Part shown: positions 40,840 through 53,670 of the stretch, piece by piece
How positions within the stretch are numbered: the stretch's first letter is position 1
Layout: every line of letters begins with the position of its first letter
Source of the DNA: Vespa crabro
Lineage: Eukaryota > Arthropoda > Insecta > Hymenoptera > Vespidae
Direction of reading: 5' to 3'
DNA: 64,000 bases
NCBI RefSeq assembly: GCF_910589235.1
Contig: NC_060959.1
Location: forward strand, 9,086,407-9,150,406
Translations under genes and position numbers: made by a program
Notes under the pieces: model-generated
Told to the model about the DNA's origin: nothing
What the model saw: the letters and a program-made list of their open reading frames with translations, nothing else
The model's database searches: none

Positions 40840-41788
40840 TCTCTTTCTCTCATCAGTTCTGTTTCAGAAGAAGAGAGAAACTACGCTCACGGGTGTACTC
40901 GGCTATCTACCTACTATCATTTAACTTCTATGAGAGATCCGAATCCGACGAATAAATAAAGTTCCATGATAAAAGGTTAATACAGGAGGTTGCAAGGAGG
41001 AAGAATAAAGAGAAAAAGAAAAACAAAAAGAAAAGAAGAAAAAAGCAAAAAAAAAAAGATAAAAAAAAAGAAGGTCTCCTACGAAACATATCTAAGAGTT
41101 GCCATCGTTCCCTCCGCCCCATCATCATGGAGTCGTCGATCCGCTCGTGACAGACAAGACAAATTGGACATCGTACCGTTCGATTTGAAAAACCAGCACG
41201 ATATCCCTCTATTGAGACACGTGACTCGACGCTCTTTTGCGAACATAAATCTATCTTTCCTAACGTATCCTGACGCATACTAGTCGCATATAAGTTACTA
41301 CTGTTGCAAAAATACACTCGCTATCGTTGGCGTGCATCGTTCAGTTATAAACCACCCCTCCCTATCACTACCACTACCATCACCATCCACTCCCTCTCTC
41401 TTCTTATACATACATCGTCTAGCTTGGCTGCTTGTCTGCCTGCTCGGCCTGCCTGACTGCCTGCCTGCCGAACGATCGATCCCAAATACACCAAGGTCAT
41501 CCAAGTTTTCCGGGCATGGACATCGCACCGAATGACCCGAAGCTTCTCTTCTTCGATAGGGATTCGCCTTGGAAATCCCTTCCCACGAAAGCTGAACTTT
41601 CTTTTCTTTGGTAATCTTGCATCTTCGACGCCCCCAAAACGAACTCACCCAGCGAAGTCCTCTATCCTATTCGAAAAAAGACCGCAGCTCGTAACGCTGA
41701 AATCGAGCGTACTTAAGATGATTTTATCCCTTCTCTACTATCCTCTCCTCCACCACCTCCTATACCATAGCTTCCTCCACCATCTCCG

Positions 41789-41843
<55 letters not shown>

Positions 41844-42101
41844 TTCTCTAACATGTTCTTTTTTTCGCTACTTTCCCCGCTTTCTACTCGATTTCTATCG
41901 ATCCAATTCGAAGTAGCCATGTAACGTAAACCACGACGCCAATGACTTTCCCTCAGTTATTGCAACTTGCAACTTTAAATGTCACGAATAAACGCTGTAC
42001 TATCTACTATTACTATTACTATTTCTCTTTCTCTTTCTCTTTCTCCTCGTCCTCACTCCTATTCCTCGTGATAGAAAAGAAGAAGAAGGAGAAGAAGAAG
42101 A

Positions 42102-42136
<35 letters not shown>

Positions 42137-42379
42137 GAAAAAAAGAAACGAGAGACTTGAAACGGTGCCAAGAAAAAGAGATGATGGATTAACGACGAAC
42201 TTTCTTACGCATATCTATGTATTTCTTACGCAATATGATATATATTTATATACACACACAAACACATGTATATATCATATTTTATAAAGAAAGAGTATAG
42301 TTGGTATAAGATATTAAAGTATGTTTCATGATGCACAAAAGCTCCGGCACTCTGACAATCGACTCTCTATCTCTTTCTC

Positions 42380-42416
<37 letters not shown>

Positions 42417-43258
42417 TCTCAAACGAGAACCAGCTAAGAAATGTTAAAGGGAAAGAGGCAAGGCAAAGAAAAATAAAGAATAGTAAATAATATATTCGAG
42501 TAATAGGGAGGCAACCTCGTTGGTTGCTTTCGACACCGTCGCCCTTCTCTCTCATCTGTTGGTTGTAGTATCTTTACGTTAAAAGAAAGAGAGAAAGAGA
42601 GAGAGAAAGAGAAATTGAGAGGGAGAGGGAGAGGTAGACGTGAGAATGAACGTAATGAAAAACTGGAGCTGCTTAAATAAAATAAAGCTTGTCGGTATAT
42701 TATTGGCTCCCAAGGGCTTCTCCTCGGCTTATCTTTTTTTTTCTCTTTTTCTTTTTCTTTCTTTCTTTCTTTCTTTCTTCCTTTCTTTCTTTTTCACTTT
42801 ACCCTGTTTACTCTTGTTAATCCTAACATCTTATAAATATTCGAAATAATTAACATGATCTTATTGTCAGCCAGTCAAAAGCACAGATTAATATTAACGT
42901 TTAGGATTAAAAAGAATACATATAGGTACTTTGATTGTTCTTGTTTCTTCTTTCTTTCCTTCTTTCGTTTATAAAAATGATCCTTCGTTTTAAAGGATTT
43001 TTCTGACGTCCCACGATATAAGATAAACATATAATTCATTGACGTGAGGATCGCAATCGTCGGTATCATTAATCGAAGCCGCCCGAATTAGCGTGCGAAA
43101 CGCATTACGAAATGGCTTCCCTTTTCCACCCAACTCCCACCCTTTCACTCCTTACGACCATCCCAGTCTACTCGCTTTTCCCCCGACTAAACCGCTCGGC
43201 AAAAATGACAGATGGCATGCTGAAGAAGTCTTCTCATTTACATATCTCGTAATCTCTG

Positions 43259-43292
<34 letters not shown>

Positions 43293-43429
43293 ATATGCAC
43301 AGATCATTCCTCATTCTTCGTGATTCCGTCAACTAATTCCGCTTCTAATTTGACTTTTCGACGATTAAAAAAAAAAAAAAAGAAAAAGAGAGAGAGAAAA
43401 AGAAAAAAAAACTATCAACGAAAATCTCT

Positions 43430-43830
43430 TTTTCGCTCGAAACAAATCGTGAATTTTAATATTTTAATATAAATGAAACGAATGTTACAAACTGTCGGTA
43501 TATTATTGGCTCATTATAATGCAAAGAGAAACGAAGAAGAAGGAAAAGAAAAAACGAAAAAAACTTATTACATATTAACAATTATTTTCTTTGTGAAACG
43601 TTCGTAAATCTACGATTTTTTAAATGAACGATATATTAATTGAAAATTGTTGATATGTTATACTAAATGCAATGCGTGGACTATGATGCGGATCGAACTC
43701 CTCCTGTTATACATTTAACAATTAGTTTCCTACGAATACATCGATCGTGTATCTATGATTTTGTAATAAATGAAATAAAAATTCATAATTTCCAAATGTT
43801 TTTCTATAAAACAGATATGCTATAATTTTA
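43430..43830. repeat. Diverged AT-rich tandem duplication, period about 142 bp
   Basis: The block starting near 43567 (TACATATTAACAATTATTTTC, later ATCTACGATTTT and AAATGAA) is echoed near 43709 (TACATTTAACAATTAGTTTC, later ATCTATGATTTT and AAATGAA). A weaker third copy may precede them near 43440. Copies were aligned by eye. Confidence 0.5.
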
Positions 43831-44851
43831 AGGATGTGATCATATAAACGACACGAGACCATCGATGAGGAAATAAAACGATGAAAATTTCAATGGATAT
43901 CGAACATCGTCGTGTTCCTATAAGACGATCGATTTCATTCTGTCGAGCATTGTGATGTCTCGAAAGCTTCGCTCCTAAGAGAAACGTAATTAATGAAATT
44001 AATCTAATAACGAGAGGAACGCTGTTAAACTTTCATCAGTTAGTCATTTCGTCTATCCGTCCTTCTAATGGCGTAGCAGCAGTCCTCTGATAAACATTTT
44101 GGAATTGTGCAGGTGTTGTCCCTGATTTATGGCCAGCAATTAGAATCTGACTGCCTTATTTGCCGGCGCCGGAGAACGCTAAGAAACGACGCGAGTATGC
44201 GAACGCGACGCATCCTAATCTATGCCTGAAAACCCTAATTAAGAGTTCTAATTCTACGAAGGGACTACTAAGAGACATAGTCTCTCTTTGCTACTCTTTG
44301 CCCTGTTATATTCTTCTTATTTTCTAAGAACAGATAAAATCTATTAAGATCTTACACGTATATCTTTATAAATTTATATTAGATATATATATATATATGC
44401 TTTGTATAAGTATATTACATATATACTATGGCTTGAATTTTTTATAAATTCAATTACAAATACTATAATAACGATAGAGATAATTAAGAACGAATAATGT
44501 CACAATTGAATCTCTACATTCTATATTTCAAAAGAATACTTTCTTTTTTAAAATGATCAAGAAGATAGCTACGAATGTAGAATTGTTTTTGATTTTTTTT
44601 TTTTTTAGAAATATTTAATAGACATTTAAAGGAATATTAGAATGATAATCTTTTCTATATATCTCTCTCTCTCTCTCTTTCTCACATACACATACACATA
44701 CTCTTTCTCTCCATCTACTATATCAATCTCTTTGAATGAGATCTATTCTTCTTTAGAAATTTTGTCGATATCATCGAAAGTAAAGGATCTATTCTTTATA
44801 ACGTTCAGTTTTAGATTACTTTACCTAAAATATATATTATATCTATGCATG

Positions 44852-44890
<39 letters not shown>

Positions 44891-45204
44891 CATATACATA
44901 TATATCCACTCATCGATATCCAACTTACACATACATATATATATATATATCGATGAGTGAATGATGATTATGAACCGAGAACGCGAGGGGACAATTTTCT
45001 GTTTTAGAAAATTACTTATAAGAATAGGTTATAGATAGCGTCAATAACATTCCGCATGTAATGAGTCTACGGGAGTAAGCGGATTATGGAGCTCCCGGAA
45101 GGCGAAGTCGATGTCGGAAGGAGACAAATGAAGAGAGATGGTTTGTGGAAACTGGAAATGCAATATTCTCGGCGAGGCGTCACTATGAGGGTCGCGAAAT
45201 AAAT

Positions 45205-45250
<46 letters not shown>

Positions 45251-46175
45251 GTGTATGTGCGTATGTATACATATGTATATGTGTGTGATTTCTTCAACGA
45301 ACGTAGAACATTTAGATTGGAAAGTGTCGAGTTTCTCCTTTTCTTATCGCTCCTTCCTCTTATCAACAGTTCTTTCAGAAGTACAGAGAAAAAACATTTT
45401 TCTACTTAGAAAGACTCGAGAGGGTGAATAATGCAAATGTATGTACAATAAAGGAAAAAAAAAATGAAAGAAAGAAAGGAAGAGGAAGGAAGAAAGAAAA
45501 GAAAGGAAAGAAAGAAAAGTCATACAAGAGTCTTCTTCTTCTCGTCCGGCAAAAGAGGTACGTCCACATTCTTTCGATCGTCTCGGCGTTATCGGACTCG
45601 AATCGAAAGGAGGAAGGAGGAAGCAAAATACACCGAGAGAGCTTCGATAAATTCATCTCCGCGGAACAAGCGATTGTTTTCCCAATGAGTCCGGGATAAG
45701 GACACGGCCGGAAATGAGGAAAGGGGGACGAGAGGGTGAGAAAGAGGGTAAGGGTAAAGTTGAAGGGTGAGGTTGAGGCTGAGTCTGAGAGAGGGAATGC
45801 GAGAGAGAAAGAGAGAGAAAGAGAGGGAGACAAAAGGGGGTAGAGAAGGAGTAGAATAGACGGAAGGAGGTGGAGGAGGAGGAGAAAGAGGAGGAGGGAC
45901 GAGCCGGCGTTCATCGGACATTTATCCAATTAACCGATTCGAGTCGAGTAACCGTCGGGGGGTTAGGAGACGCTTCTGATACCTATATTCACTGACATGC
46001 TAACGTTCTCACATAGAAAGGATATACACGACTGTAGTACATATGTATGTGTGAGTAAGAGGAAACCGTTTGGTATATACCTAATGTCGAATGTTGATCT
46101 GTTATGTTTAATTACGGAGGCTGATATTGACGGGTCGGTATGCGTCGGATGGAGGAGTAAGAGGAAACGAAGAGG

Positions 46176-46224
<49 letters not shown>

Positions 46225-46376
46225 AAGGAAGGGAGGAATCGGTTCCAGTTGCTTGTTCGCAAAGTCACCCCCTTTCTCCGTGAGGGGTTGCCGTCGAAAA
46301 GGGGTTCGTTCGGCCCGAGCTCGAGAGAATCGTAGGAGGCGTTTGAACACCGTCGAACGAAATGGCCAGCAATATT

Positions 46377-46389
46377 GTCGTCGTCGCCA

Positions 46390-46462
<73 letters not shown>

Positions 46463-46494
46463 TATTGCCATCGTCGTCGTCATCATCGTCGTCC
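46377..46494. repeat. (GTC)n trinucleotide array
   Basis: A perfect block of about 23 GTC units (46391-46461) has degenerate CAT-containing flanks on both sides. Confidence 0.97.
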
Positions 46495-46750
46495 TGGTCC
46501 GGGGATTTGCGTCGGATGGATCGAAGGTGGGAGTATAAGCGGTGAAAGAATCACAAGGTAGGGAGAAAAAAGAAAAAGACAGAGACAGGGAAAGAGAGAG
46601 AAAGAGAGAGGAGGCTGGAGTGACACGGGAAATTAATTATACGCTCCTGAAAGTCCTGACCTCCGGTAGAACGGCCATCCTTTTCTACCATCTCCCTCCA
46701 ACAAACTCTTTCCTCCAACCCTTCATCTCTTTCTTTCTTCTTTCGCTCAA

Positions 46751-46753
46751 TCG

Positions 46754-46798
<45 letters not shown>

Positions 46799-46808
46799 TC
46801 GACGATAG
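46751..46808. repeat. (GAC)n trinucleotide array bounded by GTCGAC
   Basis: About 15 CGA/GAC units (46755-46798) are bounded on both sides by the palindrome GTCGAC. The tract is the reverse complement of the (GTC)n array about 290 bp to its left. Confidence 0.95.
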
Positions 46809-46931
46809 CAACTCTGACTGCTTTCTTATTCTTCTTATCGCGTGTCCTATTAGAAATCAATGTTCGCCAACTGTGTTGTGACATTGAAGTTTTTCGATTT
46901 TCTAACTCTAATATAACGAAAAGATAGATTT

Positions 46932-46981
<50 letters not shown>

Positions 46982-47144
46982 CTTCAAATATTATATAATG
47001 AATAATGAATTCGACAATGTTATTATCATCATTAGTAAATAATGTGTAAACGATTGTAATGTTCGTGATCTAATCTAAATATGAGAGGATCGACGATGCA
47101 AGTTACGTAGATGGAATTACTTTGTCATTTAATATTACAAATAG

Positions 47145-47178
<34 letters not shown>

Positions 47179-47643
47179 TTTTGATCCACTACATTTGTTC
47201 TTTAAAATATATATACATATTCTTTAATAGAAGTTGTTAAGTCTCGTTAACGATGAGGTATTAGAGTAAACAGACGTTGAATTTTTGCTTTCTCCTCTGC
47301 AACAGGAAAATCCTTTCGCGTCATTTGTTTTCTAGTAACGTCTCGTTTTGAGATCCTCACACCCTTACATTATATACATATACTTACACCGTTAGCGTCG
47401 GTGCTTTCTTGCGGCGCCTCATAAACAACGGAGTGTTAATGCCTTTCGTCGAGGGAGAAGAAAACGAGGAGGAGAAAGAGAGGGAGGAGGAGGAGGGAAG
47501 AATACGGAGGGTGTAGCTACGTACTGATTTTAATACGATTTCTCGAAAGTCGCCGCCTCCCCCCACCTCGCCTTACTACGACTGAAAAATTAACTGACAT
47601 AACGACCCTAAAAAAAATTTACCTATACACGTAAAATACATGC

Positions 47644-47677
<34 letters not shown>

Positions 47678-50061
47678 TCGAACTATTTATTCAACAATTA
47701 TTATTATTCTTTAGAATATTTGTACGATCGATGTCAACATAAGAAAGGAGAAAAGAAAAAAAAAAGACGAAAAACAGATATCCATAGAAAGTAAACTGTC
47801 TATGCCAAAATAATAATTAACGATGTATATATGTATATACATAAACAAATGAATTGTATGTATACTATAATCAATAACAAATATACATAAATTACCTAGA
47901 GTTACTCTCCTATTACTATGTACTACATATTTCAATGCTGATCCATGCAACTAAATATAGATATATGTATGTGTATCTACACGTATGTAAATCAAACTTA
48001 CACGATCAATAAACACGAACATTCCAGATAACTTGCTGAATTTGTTGATTTTCCTAATATCTCATCTCCTTCCGGACGTTTGCGCGTATGCGTGTATGTG
48101 ATCGCGTTTGTTGTTCGAGAAAAAAAAAAGAAGAAAGAAAAAAAAGAAAGAAATAAAAAAGTATTATAGGATTCTGTTTTAATAGACTATGAGGATCTCT
48201 TTGGGACTAAATCGGAAATCGTAAAAATAAATTTGTATAAAAGGTATAATGCGCGGGTAAAGCTTAGAAATAACAATGGGAAAATTTTTTTTGCCTCGCC
48301 GCACACAGTTAGAATGGCCCAAACGAATATGACAAAAGATGATCGAGAAAAAAAAAAGAAAAAGAAAAAGAGAGCAACGAGGGCTGTGTGAACTACCTCG
48401 CAAGATGTTGCAAGCCCATTACAGTCCCGTTGGGTTCGAAAAGAAGGAGAGAATGGCAGCTGCCCCGCCCAACATCCGATCGGTAAAACATCATCGCCAC
48501 CGTCTCGGAATACCAAACGCGATACAACATCGGGGAATACAAAATTTTACAAAAAAAAGAAGTTTTTCGATTCCTCCCTTTGAAACGATCCAAAGACATC
48601 CTGCTGTTAAGTGCATTAAACATTTTCCAATCAAAATCAAGTTTCATTCTAAAGTTATTTATTTTATCGTTAATAATAAATATGTTTTAATTAAAAACAT
48701 TTACACGCATATATACATATATGTAATGTATATATATATATATGTGTGTGTGTAAGAATATAAGACTAGTACTTGCTTGTATCGTTATGGTACGAAGGAA
48801 ATAGACTCCAGACCCAGGAAAGACTCGCTTTTAGAGTACATCCGGGAATCCATTAGCAATATCTCGAAGGTCGTTTTCAAGAGTAACTCGAACTGAAAGA
48901 TTTGTATTCTTGGATGCTGAGGCTGGAGTTTAAATCTTGAAATTTTTAGTTCTAATAATCGTAAGAAAAATTATGAAATAATATCGTTGATCGAATAACA
49001 AGAAATTTATATATATATATATACACACACACACTGTATTATTTCGTCACAAAGATAATCGATTATTCCAGTCGAATTTTTGGTAAGATAAGATGACGCA
49101 AATGCGTATCGTTCCCAAAGCGACATTAGAATAACACCTTACCGTTCGTAAATATCATTTTTGAAATAAAAATCCGTGCAACACAGCGGAAAACGGTAAT
49201 GGTTGGGAATATCGTATCGTAGGCCTCTCTCCCTTCTCTCTCAGTTACACACGCGCGCACATATACACGTGAGTGCGAGCCATCCACATCAAGTTTATCG
49301 CTCGTTCTATGCAGGAGATTTGAAAAAAACGATTTATTCGGAAATATGTCGGCTTTATATATCGTTATAGGGCACAGTATGTCGTAGGAGTGGAGGGTTA
49401 CCACCTTCTTTCTCCTTCCTCCCCTCTCCCTTCACCTTCTCCCGTCTCCTTCTCCTTTTTCGTCTTCTTCTTCTTCTTCTTCTTCTTCTTCTTCTTCTTC
49501 TTCTTCTTCTCCTCCTCCTCCTCCTCCACCTCCTTTCTTTCTTTTTCTCGCCTCTCTCATACTTTACCACCCCAGGCCGGTGCGCATACGCCGAGAATAT
49601 TTATTTTTATTACGACCCCCAATGCTCCTGAGTCAACAGATTTTTTGTCACCAATGCGAATCGAGCTTGGGATGCGAACAAGACCGCAATGAAACGCGAT
49701 ATCGAAAAGGAGTCGAGCGTGAAATTGTTCCTCTTCCGAGGTATTGGAATAAAAGTATATTAACGCAAAAATTAGATATTGTATATTATATACATATATA
49801 TATATATATATAAAAATTTTTTTTTCTTTGTATTAATATTTTTAATTGAATTAACGAAGGGAAAATTATTGTTTTAAATTTTCCTACTTGAACATTTCCT
49901 CGAATAATAGTATACCGATCATCCAAGAAAATTGGAGAATCCTCGGTTGTTATATCGCTTTAATGTTTTCGAGAAACGTCCACCTCCCCTGTCCCTTCAA
50001 CCCCTCGAAAGCTTCTCTACAAAGTTAGCGGCCACTAGCCGAGTCCAGTAAATCTTAGCCT

Positions 50062-50093
<32 letters not shown>

Positions 50094-50319
50094 ACTCTCT
50101 CTCTCACTCTCTCTCTCTCACTCTCTCTTTCTCGCTACCCTCACGAAGAGCAAGCCCAGAACGCAGCACCCCGAAAGTAAGGCTTGAACCTACACCACCC
50201 CTAAAACCAGAGCCCCGTCTCGCCTAGCCATTCTTATTCCCTCGTTACTCGCAGCCACGCTCGAGGCGGCGCGTTCTCCTTATTATATCGTCTTTCCACG
50301 CCATAAAATCGGAAAAGAA

Positions 50320-50810
50320 TTTCATCCCCCCGAGACAATAGAAACTAATAAATTTGATTACTGATTACACCCGCGAATCTTACCTTCCAACTTCCATCGA
50401 CCATTTGTAGAAAATCAGTAGTCTCTTTTAGTCCGAGCTATTGTTCGTTGAAATCCAACGTATTTTAATGCCTTGACATTAATAGATATATATAGATATT
50501 TATAGATTATAATTAATCTTTTCTAAGTATGAGAAAGAAACAGTATCCACATTTGATCATATTTTATTACTTTACGTTTTAATTATTTCTAAAAAATCAG
50601 TTCTCGTTTTGTTTGTTTACATTTCAGGTTGATATGTACATATGTCGAAGGATATTTATCGATCATCCGATTAAATAATTTTAATTATTAAACTTAAAAT
50701 CGATCATTAAGCTTTTCTAATTATAAAAAAGAACTGTATCCATATTCGCCTGTATTTTGTTGTTTTACCTTTAATCATTTGTAGAAAGTTCGGCCTCTAT
50801 TGTTGAAGTT
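50320..50810. repeat. Three diverged tandem copies, period about 182-192 bp
   Basis: The segment at 50505-50610 (TCTTTTCTAAGTATGAGAAA, CAGTATCCA) aligns with 50697-50802 (GCTTTTCTAATTATAAAAAA, CTGTATCCA) at roughly 70% by eye. The shared tail CATTTGTAGAAA or ATTTCTAAAAAA occurs near 50402, 50584 and 50776. Confidence 0.55.
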
Positions 50811-51549
50811 AGATAACGGTTAAGGAGAAATCGTAAAGGAGAATTGGAGCAAAGAGTGGGAGGGTGTACGCTCACAGTTTAAACTTTCCGCGACCCTAAA
50901 TCTCCGGAACCCGGCTTATGCTTCGTAATATCATAATATCGTAATATCGCGAAAGCGGTTTGGTATAATTAAAGTGGAAGTGTCTTTAAAATAGCCGCAG
51001 GTGATCGCGGTAAGAAGCTAAACTCACAACCTTTTCCCCTCTTCTAGCAACTTTCTAACGTCTTTCGCCTTGCAAGCCATGACAATATGAAAACTACAGT
51101 TCTAATCATAGGGTCGTGTTATATTTTGTATATCTTCGAAAATTATAAAAATTGTTCATGAAAAATCAATCAATGATAGTGAGAAAAATTTAATGTCGAT
51201 CTTTAAGGAAGGACCTCGCACCATTCTTATGGTAAAATAACTTATGGTAAAATATCTTATCGTATTCACACCTACCCTCCTCCAACAGAAAGTAATACTA
51301 AACGACAATTCCAAATTTCCGGTGAGAAAAAATAAATATTAAAGTGTTTTTTAGTGGATGTGATCAAATTGGCGATATCCTATACTACCAAACGCCCTCT
51401 GACATATAGATGTTTCTACTTACCGCGAAAAAATACAGACATACACATAAATTTACAAGATTGCTGTATATTGCAAAGTATTTTGATTAAAGGACTGACA
51501 GACAAATCTCAAAATCAAAATGAGGGGACCGACCCCCTCCCAATAAACA

Positions 51550-51775
51550 GAAAGATACGCCCCTAGCTCTGTAAGACACGCCCCGTCACTGTAAGCCACG
51601 CCACCGCAACCGTTAACACCATCCCCATACAGTAAATCTTGCTTTTGTCTTCGTTAACTAACCCCCACCACTCCAGTAAACTCCGCCCTATCTTTTTAAA
51701 CCACGCCCCATCTCCGTTATCTCCGCTCCTAATTCAGTAAAACACGCCCCTTATCTCCCTAAGACACGCCCCCAA
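51550..51775. repeat. Degenerate array of GTAAGACACGCCCC-like units
   Basis: Exact ACGCCCC occurs at 51557, 51578, 51703, 51744 and 51766. Related forms lie at 51598 (ACGCCAC) and 51684 (CCGCCCT). Most are preceded by GTAAGAC, GTAAAAC or TAAACC. Unit spacing varies from about 20 to 40 bp. Confidence 0.8.
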
Positions 51776-52491
51776 GAAGGGACTTAAAGTCGGTATGATT
51801 TTGATATCAGTACGAACGTAATTGTCCTAAAATTGTAACAAATTTGATATATTACCAAAAACCGAAATAAATATCTGTCTTTTTTTTTAATGGACTATCG
51901 TATCAATTTTTGTTATTCTTGTTACCTAAAAAAATGTACTTCGCCTGAAACACCATTCTATGTAATTTTATATCTTAATCCCTTCGTTTGAGAGTAATAT
52001 GAGGATAAAAGTCCTAAATTTTATCATTTTTTTCTAGGCTATTATCTAAGATATTTAAATAAAAAAAAAAAAGAAAAAAAAATTATGTTGTCTCGTAACA
52101 TTATAACGGAATAATTGAAGAATATTATTTCACTTTTTTGTTAACTATATCTTTATATATACGTACGACGGTATCCGGTTCTCTTTTTTCTTCTTTTCAT
52201 TTTTTTTCCTCTATTTTGAAAGGACTTGAAAAAAAAGGATTATTTCGCACAATTCAATTTATATCTATGAATATTTAATCGGCTTAATGATTATTAAAAC
52301 ATTATTAATCCAAATGACTTAATATTTGCATATGCAGTTCCGAAGATAAATTTCAAGAATAATTTTATCGTAGAACCGGTTAATAAGATGGCTACTGTAT
52401 TATCAATTATGTATACGAGAAAAAATTCTTCACGAATATTGTGGGCTATTCGTACGTAACAGAAGGAAAAAAGGAAAAAAAAAGAGAGAAA

Positions 52492-52547
<56 letters not shown>

Positions 52548-53549
52548 GAAAAGAAGAAAAATAAAAAAGAAAGAGAAACACGTAACTCTGGTAGGTAGAT
52601 ATGTTAGCAAGTATTTAGTAAAAATGTAAACGAGCAAATCGTGTCCCTTGGGAGTGAGAGAAAGAGAGAAAAAGAAAAAGAAAGAGATAGAGAGAGAAAA
52701 AGAAAGAAAGAGAGAGAAAAAGAGAAAGAGAGAGAGAGAGAGAGAGAAATACGAATATTCCGTCCGTCAGTTACAGATGTTTCACATGGCGTACGTCAAC
52801 CACGTGCATGTTTCCCCCTTTTTTTCATTTCACCGGTAGATGATAGCCCGGCAAACAAGATGTAAACGGGCAATCGTCCGGTTTTTTTTACAGGCACTTT
52901 CGTTCCTTTGTAAAATACGAGAGAAAAGCCAATTGCGACGTCGAGCAAACACCGACAAAACTTCTCGACAAGCTTACATTAATTTACGAAATCATGAAAA
53001 TAATCATTTTAAATAAAATTATCTCTCAAAGTCGATTATAAAAAATCGTATGAAATATATTACGTCGATCATCGATCTATTTATCATCTCTTTTTACTTT
53101 GTCCTATATATAGAAATAACGTATGGCCTTCTACCCACCACCCCCAAAAACGAAAAGAAAAAAGAAATTAAATGATCATTATCGCTAATAAACACTTACC
53201 GGAATGATGGACGTTTTTTTTCTTTATTTTCTGCCTGTCTGTCTCTTTCTCTTCCAACCACTTTTTCTCTGCCTCTCTCTCTCTCCCCACTCTCTTTTTC
53301 TTCCTTTCTTGTTTTTCTTCTTTCTCTTTTTGAATATTCAATCAGCTACGATGCGTCAACAGCGACCTATTTTCATCATATTATACTATATTAACACAAC
53401 ACTGTAATAAGGTTAGGTTATATTAAATGTAACTTATATTGCATACAATCTATTACATGAGAATCATACCTTGGTAATAATAAAATTTTTTTATACGTCT
53501 TTCTAGTGTAACAGTCAAAATTAATATGGCACCAATAACCGTTACACAC

Positions 53550-53559
53550 ATATATATAA

Positions 53560-53592
<33 letters not shown>

Positions 53593-53670
53593 GTGTGTGT
53601 GTAATATATATATATATAGATATATATACTTACTTAAATATATATATATATATATATAAATATATATATA
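53550..53670. repeat. Compound (AT)n / (GT)n array
   Basis: (AT)n passes into (GT)n at 53576-53602, then back to (AT)n. The segment ATATATATACTTAC occurs twice (near 53620 and 53660). Confidence 0.93.

Larger units (their letters stand above)
39001..44600. other. Gene-free stretch with the most single-copy sequence of the left part
   Basis: No credible exon, although 40100-40600 and 41100-41640 have open, GC-balanced frames on both strands. Repeats: (TAG)n 39229-39354, GGA repeats 39680-39706, GATG repeats 39951-40005, TTC 40052-40076, (TC)n 40795-40833, a CTGC-rich patch 41426-41470, (TC)n 41791-41833, GAA then GA 42074-42134, (TC)n 42384-42413, TTTC 42750-42790, and (TC)n 43259-43291. Single-copy islands: 39060-39225, 39390-39660 and 44030-44240. 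Diverged duplications lie at 43430-43830. Confidence 0.65.
44601..51300. other. Gene-free stretch
   Basis: No credible exon. Contents: (TA)n 44856-44890 and 45206-45246, (GA)n 46183-46224, (GTC)n 46377-46494, (GAC)n 46755-46798, (TA)n 46936-46976, 47146-47176 and 47645-47674, A/G-rich 48120-48165, TTC then TCC repeats 49459-49530, (TA)n 49792-49812, CT/CTCA 50063-50130, and a diverged tandem duplication 50320-50810. The parts at 45000-45180, 48380-48520 and 50840-51110 look single-copy, and nothing in them is recognised. Confidence 0.65.

Noticed and set aside
41426..41470. CTGCCTGC-rich patch as a possible coding repeat
   Set aside because: It reads as a decayed short tandem repeat, and no splice-bounded exon could be defined.
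43690..43702. GGATCGAACTCC resembling a tRNA B box
   Set aside because: The box has a mismatch at a fixed position, and no A box or cloverleaf could be built upstream.
46127..46561. Arginine-rich 144-codon frame
   Set aside because: It is produced by the (GA)n and (GTC)n arrays.
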